Shown here: positions 9,370 through 19,030 of the stretch, one piece after another | Layout: each line of letters opens with the position of its first letter | Numbering within the stretch: the stretch's first letter is position 1 | Translations under genes and position numbers: made by a program | The notes under the pieces: generated by a model | What the model was told of the DNA's origin: nothing | What the model saw: only the letters and a program-made list of their open reading frames with translations | The model's database searches: none | NCBI GenBank assembly: GCA_003164755.1 | Contig: PLUB01000020.1 | Span: forward strand, 1-42,611 | Reading direction: 5' to 3' | Origin: Methanosarcina sp. | GTDB taxonomy: Archaea > Halobacteriota > Methanosarcinia > Methanosarcinales > Methanosarcinaceae | DNA length: 42,611 nt

Positions 9370-9469
9370 TTATTAATATATCTCTGTATATATATTCTGC
9401 ATTTGAGATTCAAGTATAATTCTTGCAAATTAGATCCCAAGATAATTGCCGTTCAGGAGTGTATATCGA

Positions 9470-9883
9470 TTGAGTAAGCAAAGTCCAAAATCAAAACCCA
9501 TAACTGAACCAGCAAAAACTACCGAAGTTCTTGCAAAAAATTCTGTCGTAAGCGGTGAGACATCAGAAAGGAAGAATCTTATCAAGGAAATTACTCCTGA
9601 AGAGAAGCAAAAAGCACACCGAGAAGGAATCATAAAGACAATCGTAGCTTCAGCACTTGGGATAATCGCAGGACTTATAGCATCCAGCCTGTATGGAACA
9701 GGAGAAAATAAGGCATGGTATGCTATCCTCATGATAGTTGTCGGTTTTACATATTTTCTGCAGAAGCTTATCTATTCCCAGCTTAATATCGATACCATTG
9801 AATTCAAGTTTAAGGACTGGTTTTACGTTGAGTTCATAGTCCTTGATTTCTTCCTTGTTACCTGGACTCTTCTCCTGAATTGA
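9470..9883 (+). CDS. EMC6-like membrane protein
   Basis: The product is 137 aa from a TTG start. The TTG at 9470 is preferred over the more upstream TTG at 9446 because CAGGAGTG lies about ten bases before it. The N-terminal third is hydrophilic and Lys/Glu-rich. It is followed by helices IIKTIVASALGIIAGLIA, WYAILMIVVGFTYFLQKLI and FIVLDFFLVTWTLLL, with a conserved-looking KDWFYVEF loop. This layout fits the archaeal EMC6-like family, related to a subunit of the eukaryotic ER membrane-protein insertase, so a role in membrane-protein insertion is plausible but inferred. It is monocistronic and followed by a strong hairpin. Confidence 0.7.
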   Translation: MSKQSPKSKPITEPAKTTEVLAKNSVVSGETSERKNLIKEITPEEKQKAHREGIIKTIVASALGIIAGLIASSLYGTGENKAWYAILMIVVGFTYFLQKLIYSQLNIDTIEFKFKDWFYVEFIVLDFFLVTWTLLLN

Positions 9884-9900
9884 AATATTTTCCACCTGAA

Positions 9901-9939
9901 CTGTAAAAAGGTTTTCTTAGTTTGAAAACCTTTTTACAG
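9901..9939. terminator. perfect 16-bp hairpin after the EMC6-like gene
   Basis: CTGTAAAAAGGTTTTC (9901-9916) pairs perfectly with GAAAACCTTTTTACAG (9924-9939) across a 7-base loop. It lies 18 bases after the stop codon. The 3' arm carries a five-T run. It may be a terminator or a small palindromic element. Confidence 0.6.
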
Positions 9940-10402
9940 GGTATATTTTCTATTAGCTTTTTACAGTGTAGCTTCTATTTACGCAGTTTTTGCCTGCTTT
10001 ATTCGTTGAGCTCTTGCATGATTGGTGCTTCATACTTGTAAATAGTCCAACAGTTCATATACCAGAGCAGGCATTTCATAACCGATGCTTGCCTCATATG
10101 TACAATCTGTCAATCCATATTATACCCACTTCAATTGTGAAGGGTTTCTATAAACCCCTTTATTTATATATATATAATTTATATGTAAATTACAAAGTGA
10201 AAATAATATATTTATCAAAATACCCTATTATCATTTTGCTGTGATAACTGCTCTCTATCAATAGCCGAGATTTGCATTGTTAAGCTTGATTCTGCCTTAA
10301 ATTGCAGCAGGCAATCCATTTCATTATGTATCTTTTAATAAATACAAAAACAATTCAAAGAAAAGATGTAGTTGTAAAAAAAACGTGATTTTGGGGACCA
10401 CT
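9940..10402. other. intergenic promoter region of ABCE1
   Basis: No gene is credible; an 84-codon open frame here is low-complexity. Very AT-rich blocks (10165-10210) and CTTTTAATAAATAC near 10329-10342 are the best TATA candidates. The latter would give a leader of roughly 35-45 bases. Confidence 0.4.
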
Positions 10403-12169
10403 ATGAGAATAGCTATACTTAATAAAGACAGGTGTCAGCCCAGAAGGTGCAGTAAGGAATGCGAAAAGTACTGCCCCAGGGTCAGAACTGGGGACGAAAC
10501 AATTATTTTTGGAGATGGCGGAAAACCCCTCATCTCTGAGGAACTTTGTGTGGGCTGCGGGATCTGCATAAACAAATGTCCCTTTAAAGCCATCATGATT
10601 ATAGGGCTTCCTGAAATTCTGCAAGATCCCACCCACAGATATGGATCAAATGGTTTTATCCTCTTTGGGCTGCCTGTACCAAGAGCAGGAAAAGTAACTG
10701 GAATCCTGGGTCCTAATGGAATAGGAAAAAGTACCTGTGTACAGATACTTTCAGGATCTTTAATTCCCAACTTTGGACAGGAGAAGGGTGATTGGGACAC
10801 TGTGCTTGAAAATTATGCTGGCACTGCTCTTTTTGACTATTTCCAGGCTGTAGTTGATGGGAAAGTCCGTATTTCGCAAAAACCTCAGTATGTGGATCAG
10901 ATTCCAAAAGTTTTCAAAGGTAAAACCTCAGAACTGCTCGAAAAGACAGATGAAAGAAAAGTTCTGGATGAACTTATAGACTACCTTGATTTGAAAGGTG
11001 TAGTCGACAGGAAGATCTCTGAATTGAGCGGTGGGGAGCTTCAAAGGGTGGCAATTGCGGCCTGTGCAGCAAGAGATGCCCAGTTCTATTTCTTTGATGA
11101 AATTAGTCCTTACCTTGATATCTATCAGAGAATCAATGTTGCTCGCCTGATCCAAAAGATCTCAAAGGACAGGGCTGTACTCGTGATCGAGCATGACCTT
11201 GCGATCCTTGACATGCTCGCAGACGTAGTTCATATCGCCTATGGAAAACCTGCAGGTTTCGGTGTAGTCACTCTCCCGAAGAGTGTACGTGTAGGGATTA
11301 ACCAGTACCTTAAAGGCTATCTCCCTGAAGAAAACATTAGGATCCGCCCTGAAGCCATTAAGTTTGAGATCCATCCTCCAAGAGAAGATTTACAGTTTAA
11401 ATCTATGATAACCTTCGAAGGCTTTTCAAAGAAATATGGGGATGGTTTTTCCCTTGAAGTTGCAGGTGGCAACCTTAGAGAAGGGGAAGTACTGGGAATA
11501 GTGGGCCCTAATGGAATAGGAAAGTCAACTTTCGTGAAAGTTCTTGCAGGGGAAATAAAGCCTGAAGAAAGAGACACAGAGATCGAAGTCAAGATATCCT
11601 ACAAGCCTCAGTATATTAAAGCCGATATACCGGTGAGAGTACAGGATTTCCTGCGTGGCATCACAAAAAGGTTCGGAACTAGCTATTATGAGGTTGAGAT
11701 CTCAAGTCCCCTCCAACTTGAGGAGATCTATGACAGCCTACTTACTGAACTGAGCGGCGGAGAACTACAGAGGGTTGCTATTGCAGCCTGTCTATCCCAG
11801 GAAGCCGAAATATATATTCTAGACGAGCCAAGCGCACACCTGGATGTGGAGCAGCGTTCTATGGTTACTAAGGTCCTGAATCATTTTGCTGAAAACAATC
11901 AGAAAACAGCCCTAGTTGTTGATCATGATATATATATGATCGATATGTTGAGCCAGCGTTTGATGGTCTTCGAAGGCGAACCCTCTGTATATGGTAAGGC
12001 TCGTGGCCCATTCAACATGGAAACTGGTATGAACAAATTCTTGAAAAATCTGGGCATAACCTTCCGCAGAGATGAGGAAACTAAACGTCCTCGTGTGAAC
12101 AATCTCGGCTCAAGGCTTGACAGGGAACAGAAGGAAAATGGAAATTACTATTATTCAGCAAGCAACTGA
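10403..12169 (+). CDS. ribosome recycling ATPase ABCE1 (RNase L inhibitor homologue)
   Basis: The product is 588 aa. The N-terminus carries two ferredoxin-like Fe-S cluster motifs (CQPRRCSKECEKYC, then CVGCGICINKCP), followed by two ABC ATPase domains. Both Walker A motifs read GPNGIGKS and both signatures LSGGELQR; the Walker B/D-loop regions are FFDEISPYLD and LDEPSAHLD. This is the ABCE1 architecture: the cytosolic enzyme that splits 70S post-termination ribosomes with aRF1 or Pelota. The ATG at 10403 is chosen because MRIAILNKDRC is the conserved start and GGGGACC lies just before it; an in-frame GTG six codons upstream is rejected. It stands alone. Length and motifs are complete. Confidence 0.97.
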   Translation: MRIAILNKDRCQPRRCSKECEKYCPRVRTGDETIIFGDGGKPLISEELCVGCGICINKCPFKAIMIIGLPEILQDPTHRYGSNGFILFGLPVPRAGKVTGILGPNGIGKSTCVQILSGSLIPNFGQEKGDWDTVLENYAGTALFDYFQAVVDGKVRISQKPQYVDQIPKVFKGKTSELLEKTDERKVLDELIDYLDLKGVVDRKISELSGGELQRVAIAACAARDAQFYFFDEISPYLDIYQRINVARLIQKISKDRAVLVIEHDLAILDMLADVVHIAYGKPAGFGVVTLPKSVRVGINQYLKGYLPEENIRIRPEAIKFEIHPPREDLQFKSMITFEGFSKKYGDGFSLEVAGGNLREGEVLGIVGPNGIGKSTFVKVLAGEIKPEERDTEIEVKISYKPQYIKADIPVRVQDFLRGITKRFGTSYYEVEISSPLQLEEIYDSLLTELSGGELQRVAIAACLSQEAEIYILDEPSAHLDVEQRSMVTKVLNHFAENNQKTALVVDHDIYMIDMLSQRLMVFEGEPSVYGKARGPFNMETGMNKFLKNLGITFRRDEETKRPRVNNLGSRLDREQKENGNYYYSASN

Positions 12170-12210
12170 GGATTTTTTGAAAACTTCGACAAAATCGAAG
12201 TTAATTTTAG

Positions 12211-12352
12211 CCCATTTTCCGCAGAAGTACACCAGAATTCCATCTATCTTCTCAATATAACAGTAGCTTAAAAAGTGATCTAACTTTCAATGAGTAATAG
12301 TGAGCAAATCGGCAAAAAAATAATATATCTATGTTAATCTGCACAATCTCGG
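12211..12352. repeat. ~140-bp interspersed repeat, copy A (near full length)
   Basis: Blocks in order are AAGTACACCAGAATTCCATC, CTCAATATAACAGTAGCTTA, AAAGTGATCTAACTTTCAAT, a GCAAATCGGCAAA block, and an ATATCTATGTTAATCTGC end. The same blocks recur at 14961-15020, 24951-25045, 31161-31300 and 41432-41497. No coding frame is conserved among the copies. Confidence 0.65.
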
Positions 12353-12645
12353 TTTTATAAAGAGAAGCCCGTTTTTTTCAGGACAGTAAATTTTCGATAC
12401 TAACATGATGAGGGTCTTCTGTAATTAAACGATTAATGTTTTCAGAATTAATTTTCCAATGTAACAAATATTTACGTTTTCATGTACTTGGAACGATTTT
12501 TTTCGAACTAACCTCCCTGAAGTGCAGAACAAAAATACCGAAAAATGACAACGAGTATATTTTGAAAATAAAGTTAACCAGATAATAGTGGAAGACTGAG
12601 AGTTCAAAATAGCTTTTTATCTTATGTTTGAGTCTTTGGTTTTCA

Positions 12646-14835
12646 ATGAAGATAGAAAGCCTCGATATACCAGACGAAGTAAAACATTATTATAAGAACT
12701 CCAGCATTATGGAACTGTATCCGCCTCAGGCAGAAGCGGTGGAAAAAGGGCTTCTTGAAGGAAAAAATCTACTTGCTGCAATCCCAACTGCCTCAGGGAA
12801 AACTCTTCTTGCTGAGCTTACGATGTTGAAGTCAATTTGCGCAGGAGGTAAGGCACTCTATATTGTGCCCCTAAGGGCGCTAGCTTCTGAAAAGTTCAAC
12901 CGGTTTAGGGAATTTTCTAACCTTGGGATCAAAGTCGGGATTTCTACGGGAGATTATGACTTGAGGGATGAGAAACTTGGGGCAAACGACATTATTATAG
13001 CGACATCGGAAAAAACCGATTCTCTGCTCAGGAATGGGGCTACCTGGATGCAGGAAATCTCAGTAATTGTGGTAGATGAGGTACATCTTATTGATTCTAA
13101 AGACAGAGGGCCAACACTTGAAGTCACTCTTGCAAAGCTTCGGAAAATAAATCAATCTTGCCAGATTCTGGCACTATCTGCAACAGTAGGTAATGCCAAT
13201 GAGCTTGCAGCTTGGCTTAACGCCGAACTTGTAGTAAGTGAATGGAGGCCTACAGAACTTCTGGAAGGGGTGCATTTTAATGGGACTTTCTATTGCAAGG
13301 AAAGGGAAAAGCTTATTGAGCAGTCCACTAAAGACGAAGCCATAAACCTTGCGCTGGATACCCTCCAGGAAGGTGGGCAGTGCCTAATTTTCGAAAGCAG
13401 TAGGAAAAACTGTATGGCTTTTGCAAAGAAAGCAGCTTCAAAAATTAAAAAGATTCTTTCAGCAGAAGATAAAAAATTTTTGACTAGGATTGCAGACAAA
13501 GTGTCCGAAAACAGTGAAACCGATACTTCCATAACCCTTGCTTCCTGCATTCGTTCAGGTGCTGCTTTTCACCACGCAGGACTTATCACTCCTTTGAGGG
13601 AACTAGTGGAAGAAGGCTTCAGGGAAAGGAGGATCAAGCTGATCTCGAGTACTCCCACCCTTGCAGCTGGACTCAACTTACCTGCCAGGCGAGTGATTAT
13701 CAAAAGCTATAGGCGCTATTCTTCTGAAGCTGGGATGCAGCCTATTCCTGTGCTTGAGTATAAGCAGATGGCAGGCAGAGCAGGAAGGCCTAGGCTTGAC
13801 CCTTATGGAGAATCTGTGCTTCTTGCCAGGTCATATGAGGAGCTTGTTCTCCTTTTCAAGAACTATATCGATGCAGAAGCCGAAGATATTTGGTCCAAGC
13901 TTGGGACAGAAAATGCTCTCAAGACACATGTACTCTCTACAATCTCCAACGGTTTTGCGTGTACAAAAGAAGAACTCACTGAATTTCTAGAGGCAACATT
14001 TTTCGCTTTCCAGTACACAAACTTCGGACTTTCTACGGTTGTAGACGAATGTCTCGGCTTTTTGAGACAGGAAAAAATGCTTGAGAATACAGACGTCCTT
14101 GTTCCCACAAATTTCGGAAAACTCGTATCGAGACTATATATCGATCCTCTGTCTGCCTCTATCATCGTAAAGAACCTTAGAAAAGCAGAATCCCTGACCA
14201 AACTTACCCTGTTACATCTTGTCTGCAGCACGCCTGATATGCGCTTGCTCTATATGAGAAGCAAGGACTATTGTATAATCAATGATTATGTCATGGCTCA
14301 TGAAGGAGAGTTCGTGAAGGTCCCGAATCCATTCAATATTGCAGAATATGAATGGTTCCTCGGAGAGGTGAAAACATCTCTTATGCTCATGGAATGGATT
14401 AATGAAAAGCCTGAAAATGAGATTTGTTTGAAGTTCGGCATAGGGGAAGGCGATATACATGCAATTGCAGACATTGCCGAGTGGATCATGCATGTAATCA
14501 CCCAGCTTGCGAGGCTTCTTGACATCAAAGGAGTAAAAGAGGCTTCAGAACTTGAAAAACAGATCCATTATGGAGCAGGCCCTGATTTGATGGAGCTACT
14601 TGCTATCCAAAGTATAGGCCGCGTGAGAGCAAGGAAACTTTACGAAGCTGGTTTCAAGTCCATTCCATACCTTTTAGATTCTGCCCCGGAAAAAGTGGCT
14701 GCACTTCTTGGACCTAAAATAGCTGAAAAAATATTTAACCAGATCGAAAGGAGAAAGACAGTTCCAGAAGTTATGAAAATTGCATCAATTGAAAAAGATT
14801 TTCCTTATGTACAAAGGAAAACTAATGATCACTGA
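12646..14835 (+). CDS. hel308: ATP-dependent DNA helicase Hel308
   Basis: The product is 729 aa, typical for Hel308. It is a 3'-5' SF2 helicase that acts at stalled or damaged replication forks. Motifs: Q-motif region [11 protein letters not shown], Walker [13 protein letters not shown] box, LSATVGN, an [17 protein letters not shown] segment, and QMAGRAGRP (motif VI). They are followed by the winged-helix and ratchet domains and a C-terminal helix-hairpin-helix ([17 protein letters not shown]). The ATG at 12646 is preferred to the in-frame TTG at 12628 because [13 protein letters not shown] is the expected start. Neighbours are ABCE1 upstream, separated by a repeat-bearing spacer, and hisD downstream, so no operon is implied. 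Confidence 0.96.
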   Translation: MKIESLDIPDEVKHYYKNSSIMELYPPQAEAVEKGLLEGKNLLAAIPTASGKTLLAELTMLKSICAGGKALYIVPLRALASEKFNRFREFSNLGIKVGISTGDYDLRDEKLGANDIIIATSEKTDSLLRNGATWMQEISVIVVDEVHLIDSKDRGPTLEVTLAKLRKINQSCQILALSATVGNANELAAWLNAELVVSEWRPTELLEGVHFNGTFYCKEREKLIEQSTKDEAINLALDTLQEGGQCLIFESSRKNCMAFAKKAASKIKKILSAEDKKFLTRIADKVSENSETDTSITLASCIRSGAAFHHAGLITPLRELVEEGFRERRIKLISSTPTLAAGLNLPARRVIIKSYRRYSSEAGMQPIPVLEYKQMAGRAGRPRLDPYGESVLLARSYEELVLLFKNYIDAEAEDIWSKLGTENALKTHVLSTISNGFACTKEELTEFLEATFFAFQYTNFGLSTVVDECLGFLRQEKMLENTDVLVPTNFGKLVSRLYIDPLSASIIVKNLRKAESLTKLTLLHLVCSTPDMRLLYMRSKDYCIINDYVMAHEGEFVKVPNPFNIAEYEWFLGEVKTSLMLMEWINEKPENEICLKFGIGEGDIHAIADIAEWIMHVITQLARLLDIKGVKEASELEKQIHYGAGPDLMELLAIQSIGRVRARKLYEAGFKSIPYLLDSAPEKVAALLGPKIAEKIFNQIERRKTVPEVMKIASIEKDFPYVQRKTNDH

Positions 14836-14960
14836 TTTCACCTACTTTTTGTTTTCTTAATTTTCTTAATTTAAGTAATTTTTACTATATTTATGGTTTT
14901 ATTTCTCTAGAATGCACAGAATGCTGAGGGGCTGGAAGTTTCCACGATGGCCATTATTAA

Positions 14961-15020
14961 CTCACTTTCTGGAGATGTACACAAGAATGCCATCTATTTC
15001 TCAATATGACAGTAGCTTAA
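14961..15020. repeat. ~140-bp interspersed repeat, copy B (first half only)
   Basis: It contains the blocks GATGTACACAAGAATGCCAT and TCAATATGACAGTAGCTTAA that match copy A. The second half is missing. Confidence 0.6.
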
Positions 15021-15128
15021 AGACAAATAATAAATTCTTCGAATAATGGGTTCAAATAAATGAAAGTATGCTCCACCTGACATTTTTTGAGCATGACTAC
15101 ATGGTTATGAAATAGGAGGAAAAAGAAT

Positions 15129-15235
15129 AGTATAAGCAAATGAAATTATTTGATCTTGAATCATTTTCTCCATTTCCGAGCAGTTACAAGAACATATCCT
15201 GTTGCTTGCGGTGAAGTATACCATCATAATTTTGG
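15129..15235 (+). repeat. ~110-bp repeat pair, copy 2
   Basis: It starts with TATAAGCAAATGAAA and aligns with 7819-7935. Here the frame MKLFDLESFSPFPSSYKN stays open for 24 codons, so this copy is the better preserved. Confidence 0.55.
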
Positions 15236-15407
15236 TTTTATTGATATATATTTATAATTAAGTGTTGATACATCTACGTCCTATACTATTAGCTTTCACC
15301 TTCAAGATGGATATTTTAGGAGATAAAATCTTAAATGATATTAGGGATTTAATGGAACTAGATTATCAAGTTATACCAGATACATGTTATATTGGAGTCT
15401 CATAATT

Positions 15408-15415
15408 ATTTATAT
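15408..15415 (+). promoter_or_regulatory. TATA box of hisD
   Basis: TTTATATA lies 23-30 bases before the first ATG of hisD. That spacing predicts transcription starting at or next to the start codon, so a leaderless or almost leaderless mRNA. Confidence 0.45.
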
Positions 15416-15437
15416 ATTTTATTAGTTTATTTTAGAG

Positions 15438-16739
15438 ATGCTTACCATGTTGTTTAAAAAGTTGTCTGATGTTTCGGGAGCTGAAATGAAGAAATTGCTT
15501 TCTAGAGAATCAGGACTTGCAGATGTAGCGAAAACCGTATCATCCATACTTTCGGATGTGCGTATCAGAAAAGATACAGCACTTAGAGAGTATACACGAA
15601 AATTTGATAAATTAGAGCTTGCCGATTTTGAAGTAAGTGAAGAAGAATTTGAGAAGGCGCTTTCAAGTATTGATCCTAAACTTTTGAATCACCTTAAATC
15701 AGCTGCTGCAAATATCCGAGCTTTCCACGAAGCTCAGCTTCCAGAGGTTATCTGGTTCATGGAACTTAAACCAGGGATTGTGTTGGGCCAGAAGGCAACG
15801 CCTCTAGAAAGTGTAGGTGTTTATTCTCCAGGAGGCCGGGCTTTCTATCCTTCAACAGTTCTAATGACGGTGATCCCAGCCAAAGTTGCAGGAGTCGCAC
15901 AGGTTATAGTGTGCACTCCTCCTAAAGCTGATGGTTCTGTGCACCCCCTAACGCTTAGTGCTGCAAAGGTTGCAGGAGCAGACAGAGTATTCAAACTAGG
16001 TGGTGCCCAGGCCGTTGGGGCAATGGCTTATGGAACTGAAACTATCCCGAAGGTAAATAAAATAGTAGGACCTGGAAATATCTTTGTCACATCTGCAAAA
16101 ATGCAGATTAGAGACGTTGCTGAAATCGACTTCCCAGCAGGTCCTAGTGAAGTGCTAATCATTGCAGATGAGTCGGCAGATGCTATTATGGTTGCTTCGG
16201 ATATTATAGCTCAGGCGGAACACGATCCAAATGCAATCTCGATACTTGTTACGATCTCCGAGACTCTTGCAGAAGATATACAAAGAGAAGTACTTCTCCA
16301 GTCTGAACAAACTGAAAGAAAAAGCATTGTTAATGCATCTCTTGAGAATGCAGCAATTCTTACTGCAGATTCCCTGGAACAATGTATAGACTTCAGCAAT
16401 AAATTTGCTCCAGAGCACCTCGAAATCATGGTATCAAACTCAGATTTTGTACTTGACGGAATTAAAAATGCAGGATCTATTTTTATAGGAAATTATTCTC
16501 CTGTTACTGTTGGGGATTACGCTTCTGGTACTAATCATGTACTCCCTACGGCTGGGTATGCAAAAATTTATTCTGGCTTGAATATTAATCACTTTATGAA
16601 ATATTCCAGTATTCAAAAAATAAGCAAGATTGGCCTTGAAAGTTTAAAAGAAACTATAATCGCATTAGCTGAGGAAGAAGGATTAAAGGCACATGCTGAT
16701 TCTATTAGAACTCGTTTTGGGTACAGACCCTCTAAATAA
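15438..16739 (+). CDS. hisD: histidinol dehydrogenase
   Basis: The product is 433 aa, full length. It catalyses the last two steps of histidine synthesis: NAD-dependent oxidation of L-histidinol to histidinal and then histidine, using a Zn ion. Family segments are complete: [71 protein letters not shown] and [14 protein letters not shown]. There are two possible starts: ATG 15438, favoured by the TATA spacing, and ATG 15447, which would use GAG/ATG upstream as a weak Shine-Dalgarno. No other his gene is adjacent, so the pathway is dispersed in this genome. Confidence 0.97.
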   Translation: MLTMLFKKLSDVSGAEMKKLLSRESGLADVAKTVSSILSDVRIRKDTALREYTRKFDKLELADFEVSEEEFEKALSSIDPKLLNHLKSAAANIRAFHEAQLPEVIWFMELKPGIVLGQKATPLESVGVYSPGGRAFYPSTVLMTVIPAKVAGVAQVIVCTPPKADGSVHPLTLSAAKVAGADRVFKLGGAQAVGAMAYGTETIPKVNKIVGPGNIFVTSAKMQIRDVAEIDFPAGPSEVLIIADESADAIMVASDIIAQAEHDPNAISILVTISETLAEDIQREVLLQSEQTERKSIVNASLENAAILTADSLEQCIDFSNKFAPEHLEIMVSNSDFVLDGIKNAGSIFIGNYSPVTVGDYASGTNHVLPTAGYAKIYSGLNINHFMKYSSIQKISKIGLESLKETIIALAEEEGLKAHADSIRTRFGYRPSK

Positions 16740-16865
16740 TATTTTAGCTAACCGATATGTATATAAATTGTAAATGCGTAAACAAAATTTGGTATTTAAA
16801 TGAATAAAAATTTAAATTTTGAACAAATAAATACTTAATTCTTAAAATGAAGAGTGGGGATCAAT

Positions 16866-17273
16866 ATGAAAATCAGAGTAGTTAGTTCACGGGAGGAAAT
16901 TCCTGCCCTGAATCCGAACGAGAAGGTTATTCACCTTGCTTTCAGACCATCTAACAAAGATATATTTGTGCTTGCTGAAACATGTCCCAAAATTGAAGCA
17001 ATACAGCTTCCAAAATCTTACAAAAGGACTGTTTCGAAGTCAATTGAAATGTTTCTGGAAATGCAGAAGATAAATCTCCTGGAAGGAGATGTATGGGGAC
17101 ATCGGAAAGATATAAACGAATATTATAATGTCTCTCAGAGTGTGCTGGAAAAGATTCAGGAATTAAAAGCTGATCGCTTCACAAATGAGGTCATTGCTGA
17201 AAAGCTTTCAAGAGAAAGCAAGTTGAATTCAGACATGATCCTTTACATTCTGAGCAAAAGAACCATTGATTAA
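16866..17273 (+). CDS. DUF1699-like conserved archaeal protein
   Basis: The product is 135 aa and soluble, with an N-terminal alternating strand/helix pattern (MKIRVVSSREEI, KVIHLAFRPSNKDIFVLAETCPKIEAIQLP). This is followed by a helical, Lys/Glu-rich half containing DVWGHRKDINEYYNV. It resembles the DUF1699 family, known from Methanosarcina and relatives; function is unknown. The ATG at 16866 is chosen because GTGGGGATC upstream serves as a Shine-Dalgarno; an in-frame GTG at 16854 would overlap it. It lies 126 bases after hisD, has its own AT-rich upstream region, and is probably monocistronic. Confidence 0.7.
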   Translation: MKIRVVSSREEIPALNPNEKVIHLAFRPSNKDIFVLAETCPKIEAIQLPKSYKRTVSKSIEMFLEMQKINLLEGDVWGHRKDINEYYNVSQSVLEKIQELKADRFTNEVIAEKLSRESKLNSDMILYILSKRTID

Positions 17274-17566
17274 TCTGTTTTAGAGTCACTTTCCCCGGAA
17301 AAAGTCCTGTTTTTAGGATGTGTTCTGTGTAAAATGGCTAATATTGATAATAAACATAGCTAGGAGGATAGTATATTTTTTCCAGAAATATTTGATCCTC
17401 CTTTTCAGGATAAAATTTCTGATTAGAACTCATTCAAGAAATGCTTTCCTGTATTTTGTTTGTTAGTTTTCAAAAGGAGTTTCGTTTTTATCAAAAAGTG
17501 GGATATGGTTCCATCTTTTCAGCAGCTGAAAATCTGATATCTATATTTATCTTCATTCAGATATAT
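17274..17566. other. gap downstream of the DUF1699-like gene
   Basis: No gene is seen. The stretch is AT-rich and ends at the debris of an IS200-type element. Confidence 0.4.
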
Positions 17567-17758
17567 TTATAATCCATCTGTTTGGAATCTATTTCCCTGT
17601 TCATTAGTGAATGGAGGTCCTCCGATTGCTTTTTCCCCTCCATCAATGACTACCGTTAAATCTGCTTCTGTTGTAACTGCTTTTTGATAATCAAAGTTGT
17701 TGTGTCTCATCCCAATGAAGCAAGAGGTTATATCGCCATTGCTATGGATATAGATTAA
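17567..17758 (-). pseudogene. open reading tail after the TnpA relic, unrecognised
   Basis: In the same frame as TnpA and directly after its stop, the minus strand stays open for about 63 codons (IHSNGDITSCF, then YQKAVTTEADLTVVIDGG, ending FQTDGL). It may be the C-terminal tail of a TnpB gene whose body was deleted, since the GD-T-S and EA-type tail resembles that region. That reading is weak. No start codon or RBS supports an independent gene. Confidence 0.3.
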
Positions 17759-18176
17759 TTATCCCAAATCAATTATTTTCATTTGCTGATATGCTTGCTT
17801 TTCTTCCTGGTTTCCCGGATTTTGAACATAATTTTTGATAATATCAGAAGTTATTCAGTCTCCGATTGTTCCAATGTATCCCCCATCACTCCACAGTTCC
17901 CCATCCCAAAGTTATTTTCTAATTTCAGGAATTCTTTGAAAATTTTTCTCCCCGTTATACTTTTTAGTAATCTACATCACTCTTGAAGGAGAATTTTTTG
18001 GCTCAGCCCCAACAAAAAGATGTACGTGATCACCATCGCATCCAATTGCATCAAATTCAAAAAAGTTTCTTTCACCAATTTCAGAGCATATGCTTTTTAA
18101 CAAGTTAGTAACATTATTATTTAAAAGTTTTTTACTGTGTTTCATCCAAAAAAAACCATATGATACCTATTTTGTA
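17759..18176 (-). pseudogene. IS200/IS605-family Y1 transposase TnpA, inactivated
   Basis: The minus strand reads a nearly complete Y1 transposase of about 138 codons. The HUH metal motif is intact in DGDHVHLFVGAEP, the catalytic tyrosine region is intact in IIKNYVQNPGNQEE, and LWDGELWSDGGYIGTIGD between them is the typical core. It is broken by a TAG after SRVM, a TAA after EIRK, a TGA after GTIGD, and a frameshift near the N-terminus (about 18140). Because three different stop codons occur, UAG decoding as pyrrolysine cannot explain it. A hairpin-bearing left end follows at 18180-18235 (GCCTT/AAGGC arms). Decay looks fairly recent. Confidence 0.8.
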
Positions 18177-18252
18177 TACACAATGATTCGCATGCCTTAA
18201 TTCTGTCTACAGTACAAGGCGATTAAGAGTATAAATCAGTTATTTCAACAGC

Positions 18253-18340
18253 GATTAACGGGGAAGTTTTCAGGGTTACAAAGTTAACAGGGCAGTTCCA
18301 TAGTTACAACGGTTAACGGGGACGTTTCCATTCCGCAGCA
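18253..18340. repeat. three imperfect tandem ~29-bp repeats
   Basis: Units start at about 18253, 18283 and 18312. Each contains GTTAACRGGGNAGTT or a close variant, followed by YCATAGTTACAA-like sequence. The tract has a higher GC content than its surroundings and lies between the IS200 relic and a MITE-like element. Confidence 0.6.
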
Positions 18341-18343
18341 AGG

Positions 18344-18459
18344 AGGCTGTCCGACAATTACTACAAGTAATAAAAGAATCACTCATTTTTCAATTTAAAG
18401 GTATTAACTACTTTCTTTTTGTCACCTTTTTTTCCCTAAAACTGAATTGTCGGAAGCCT
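18344..18459. mobile_element. 116-bp MITE-like element with terminal inverted repeats
   Basis: AGGCTGTCCGACAATT (18344-18359) and AATTGTCGGAAGCCT (18445-18459) are imperfect inverted repeats (mismatch around the GT). The interior is AT-rich and non-coding. This is the build of a non-autonomous element mobilised in trans. Confidence 0.6.
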
Positions 18460-18715
18460 GCAAACTGCAGGGTATTCAAATGAAATAAGAAATTGATTTC
18501 AAAATTTAAATAGGTAAATTATAGCGGGTATACGTTCGGGTTATATATTTTCAATTATTAAAGCCGTAGTAGATCACATTATTTTTCGGATAGGCTCTAA
18601 ATTTATGACATATTATACTATTGATATATTAATGGCTGTGCAATTGCGACTGCGCCTTTATCGTTCTCGAAGTTCTTACAATTTCATATAATAATAGGAA
18701 AGTAAAAAATTTATA
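18460..18715. other. AT-rich spacer
   Basis: No gene or clear signal is visible between the MITE-like element and the hairpin cluster. Confidence 0.4.
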
Positions 18716-18813
18716 AAGCAAGGCGAAGCCCTGCTATACGCGAAGTGTATATAAACTAAACTCCTACATCTCTGCGGGCTAAGCAGCCCCCATCCAGATA
18801 CCCGAAGGGGGTG
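18716..18813 (-). ncRNA. GC-rich hairpin cluster, candidate structured RNA or IS right end
   Basis: This ~100-base island is strikingly GC-rich for its surroundings. Read on the minus strand it holds several small hairpins with TTCG-type loops: ACCC-CCTTC-GGGT, a GGGGGCTGCTTAGCCCGC stem region, TATAC-ACTTCGC-GTATA, and GCAGGG-CTTCG-CCTTGC. GC islands with such stems in an AT-rich archaeon are typical of functional RNAs. They are also typical of the right ends of IS605-type elements, where the omega-RNA that guides TnpB lies. No TnpB is present next to it. The strand is inferred from the stable loops. Confidence 0.4.
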
Positions 18814-19030
18814 ATTACATTTATCTATATCTTAAAGAGCCCCACTATTTAAAAATACAACAACTGATAGTTTACTGTACTTAAAATTATCTACTTATGT
18901 AGGAACTGACGTTTTCTAACCTAATTCTCCGTTTCTTTTTTGTATATGAGAGAATTTTGCATCCAGAAAAAAAATCTCTTTTTAAGGGAATAAAAGATAA
19001 TTATTTATCCCCTTTTCTCTTATTTTTCTC
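18814..19030. other. upstream region of the Old-Yellow-Enzyme gene
   Basis: An AT-rich segment near 19000-19010 (TAATTATTTATCC) lies about 20-30 bases before the ATG. No Shine-Dalgarno precedes that ATG, so translation may be leaderless. Confidence 0.35.

Noticed and set aside
9990..10244. 84-codon plus-strand frame before ABCE1
   Set aside because: Tyr/Ile/Leu-rich translation of AT repeats, no RBS, and it covers the probable promoter region.
16854..16865. GTG at 16854 as start of the DUF1699-like protein
   Set aside because: It would consume the Shine-Dalgarno-like GGGG run that serves the ATG at 16866.
17759..18176. Possible pyrrolysine readthrough of the TAG in TnpA
   Set aside because: TAA and TGA stops and a frameshift also interrupt the same gene, so it is a pseudogene.
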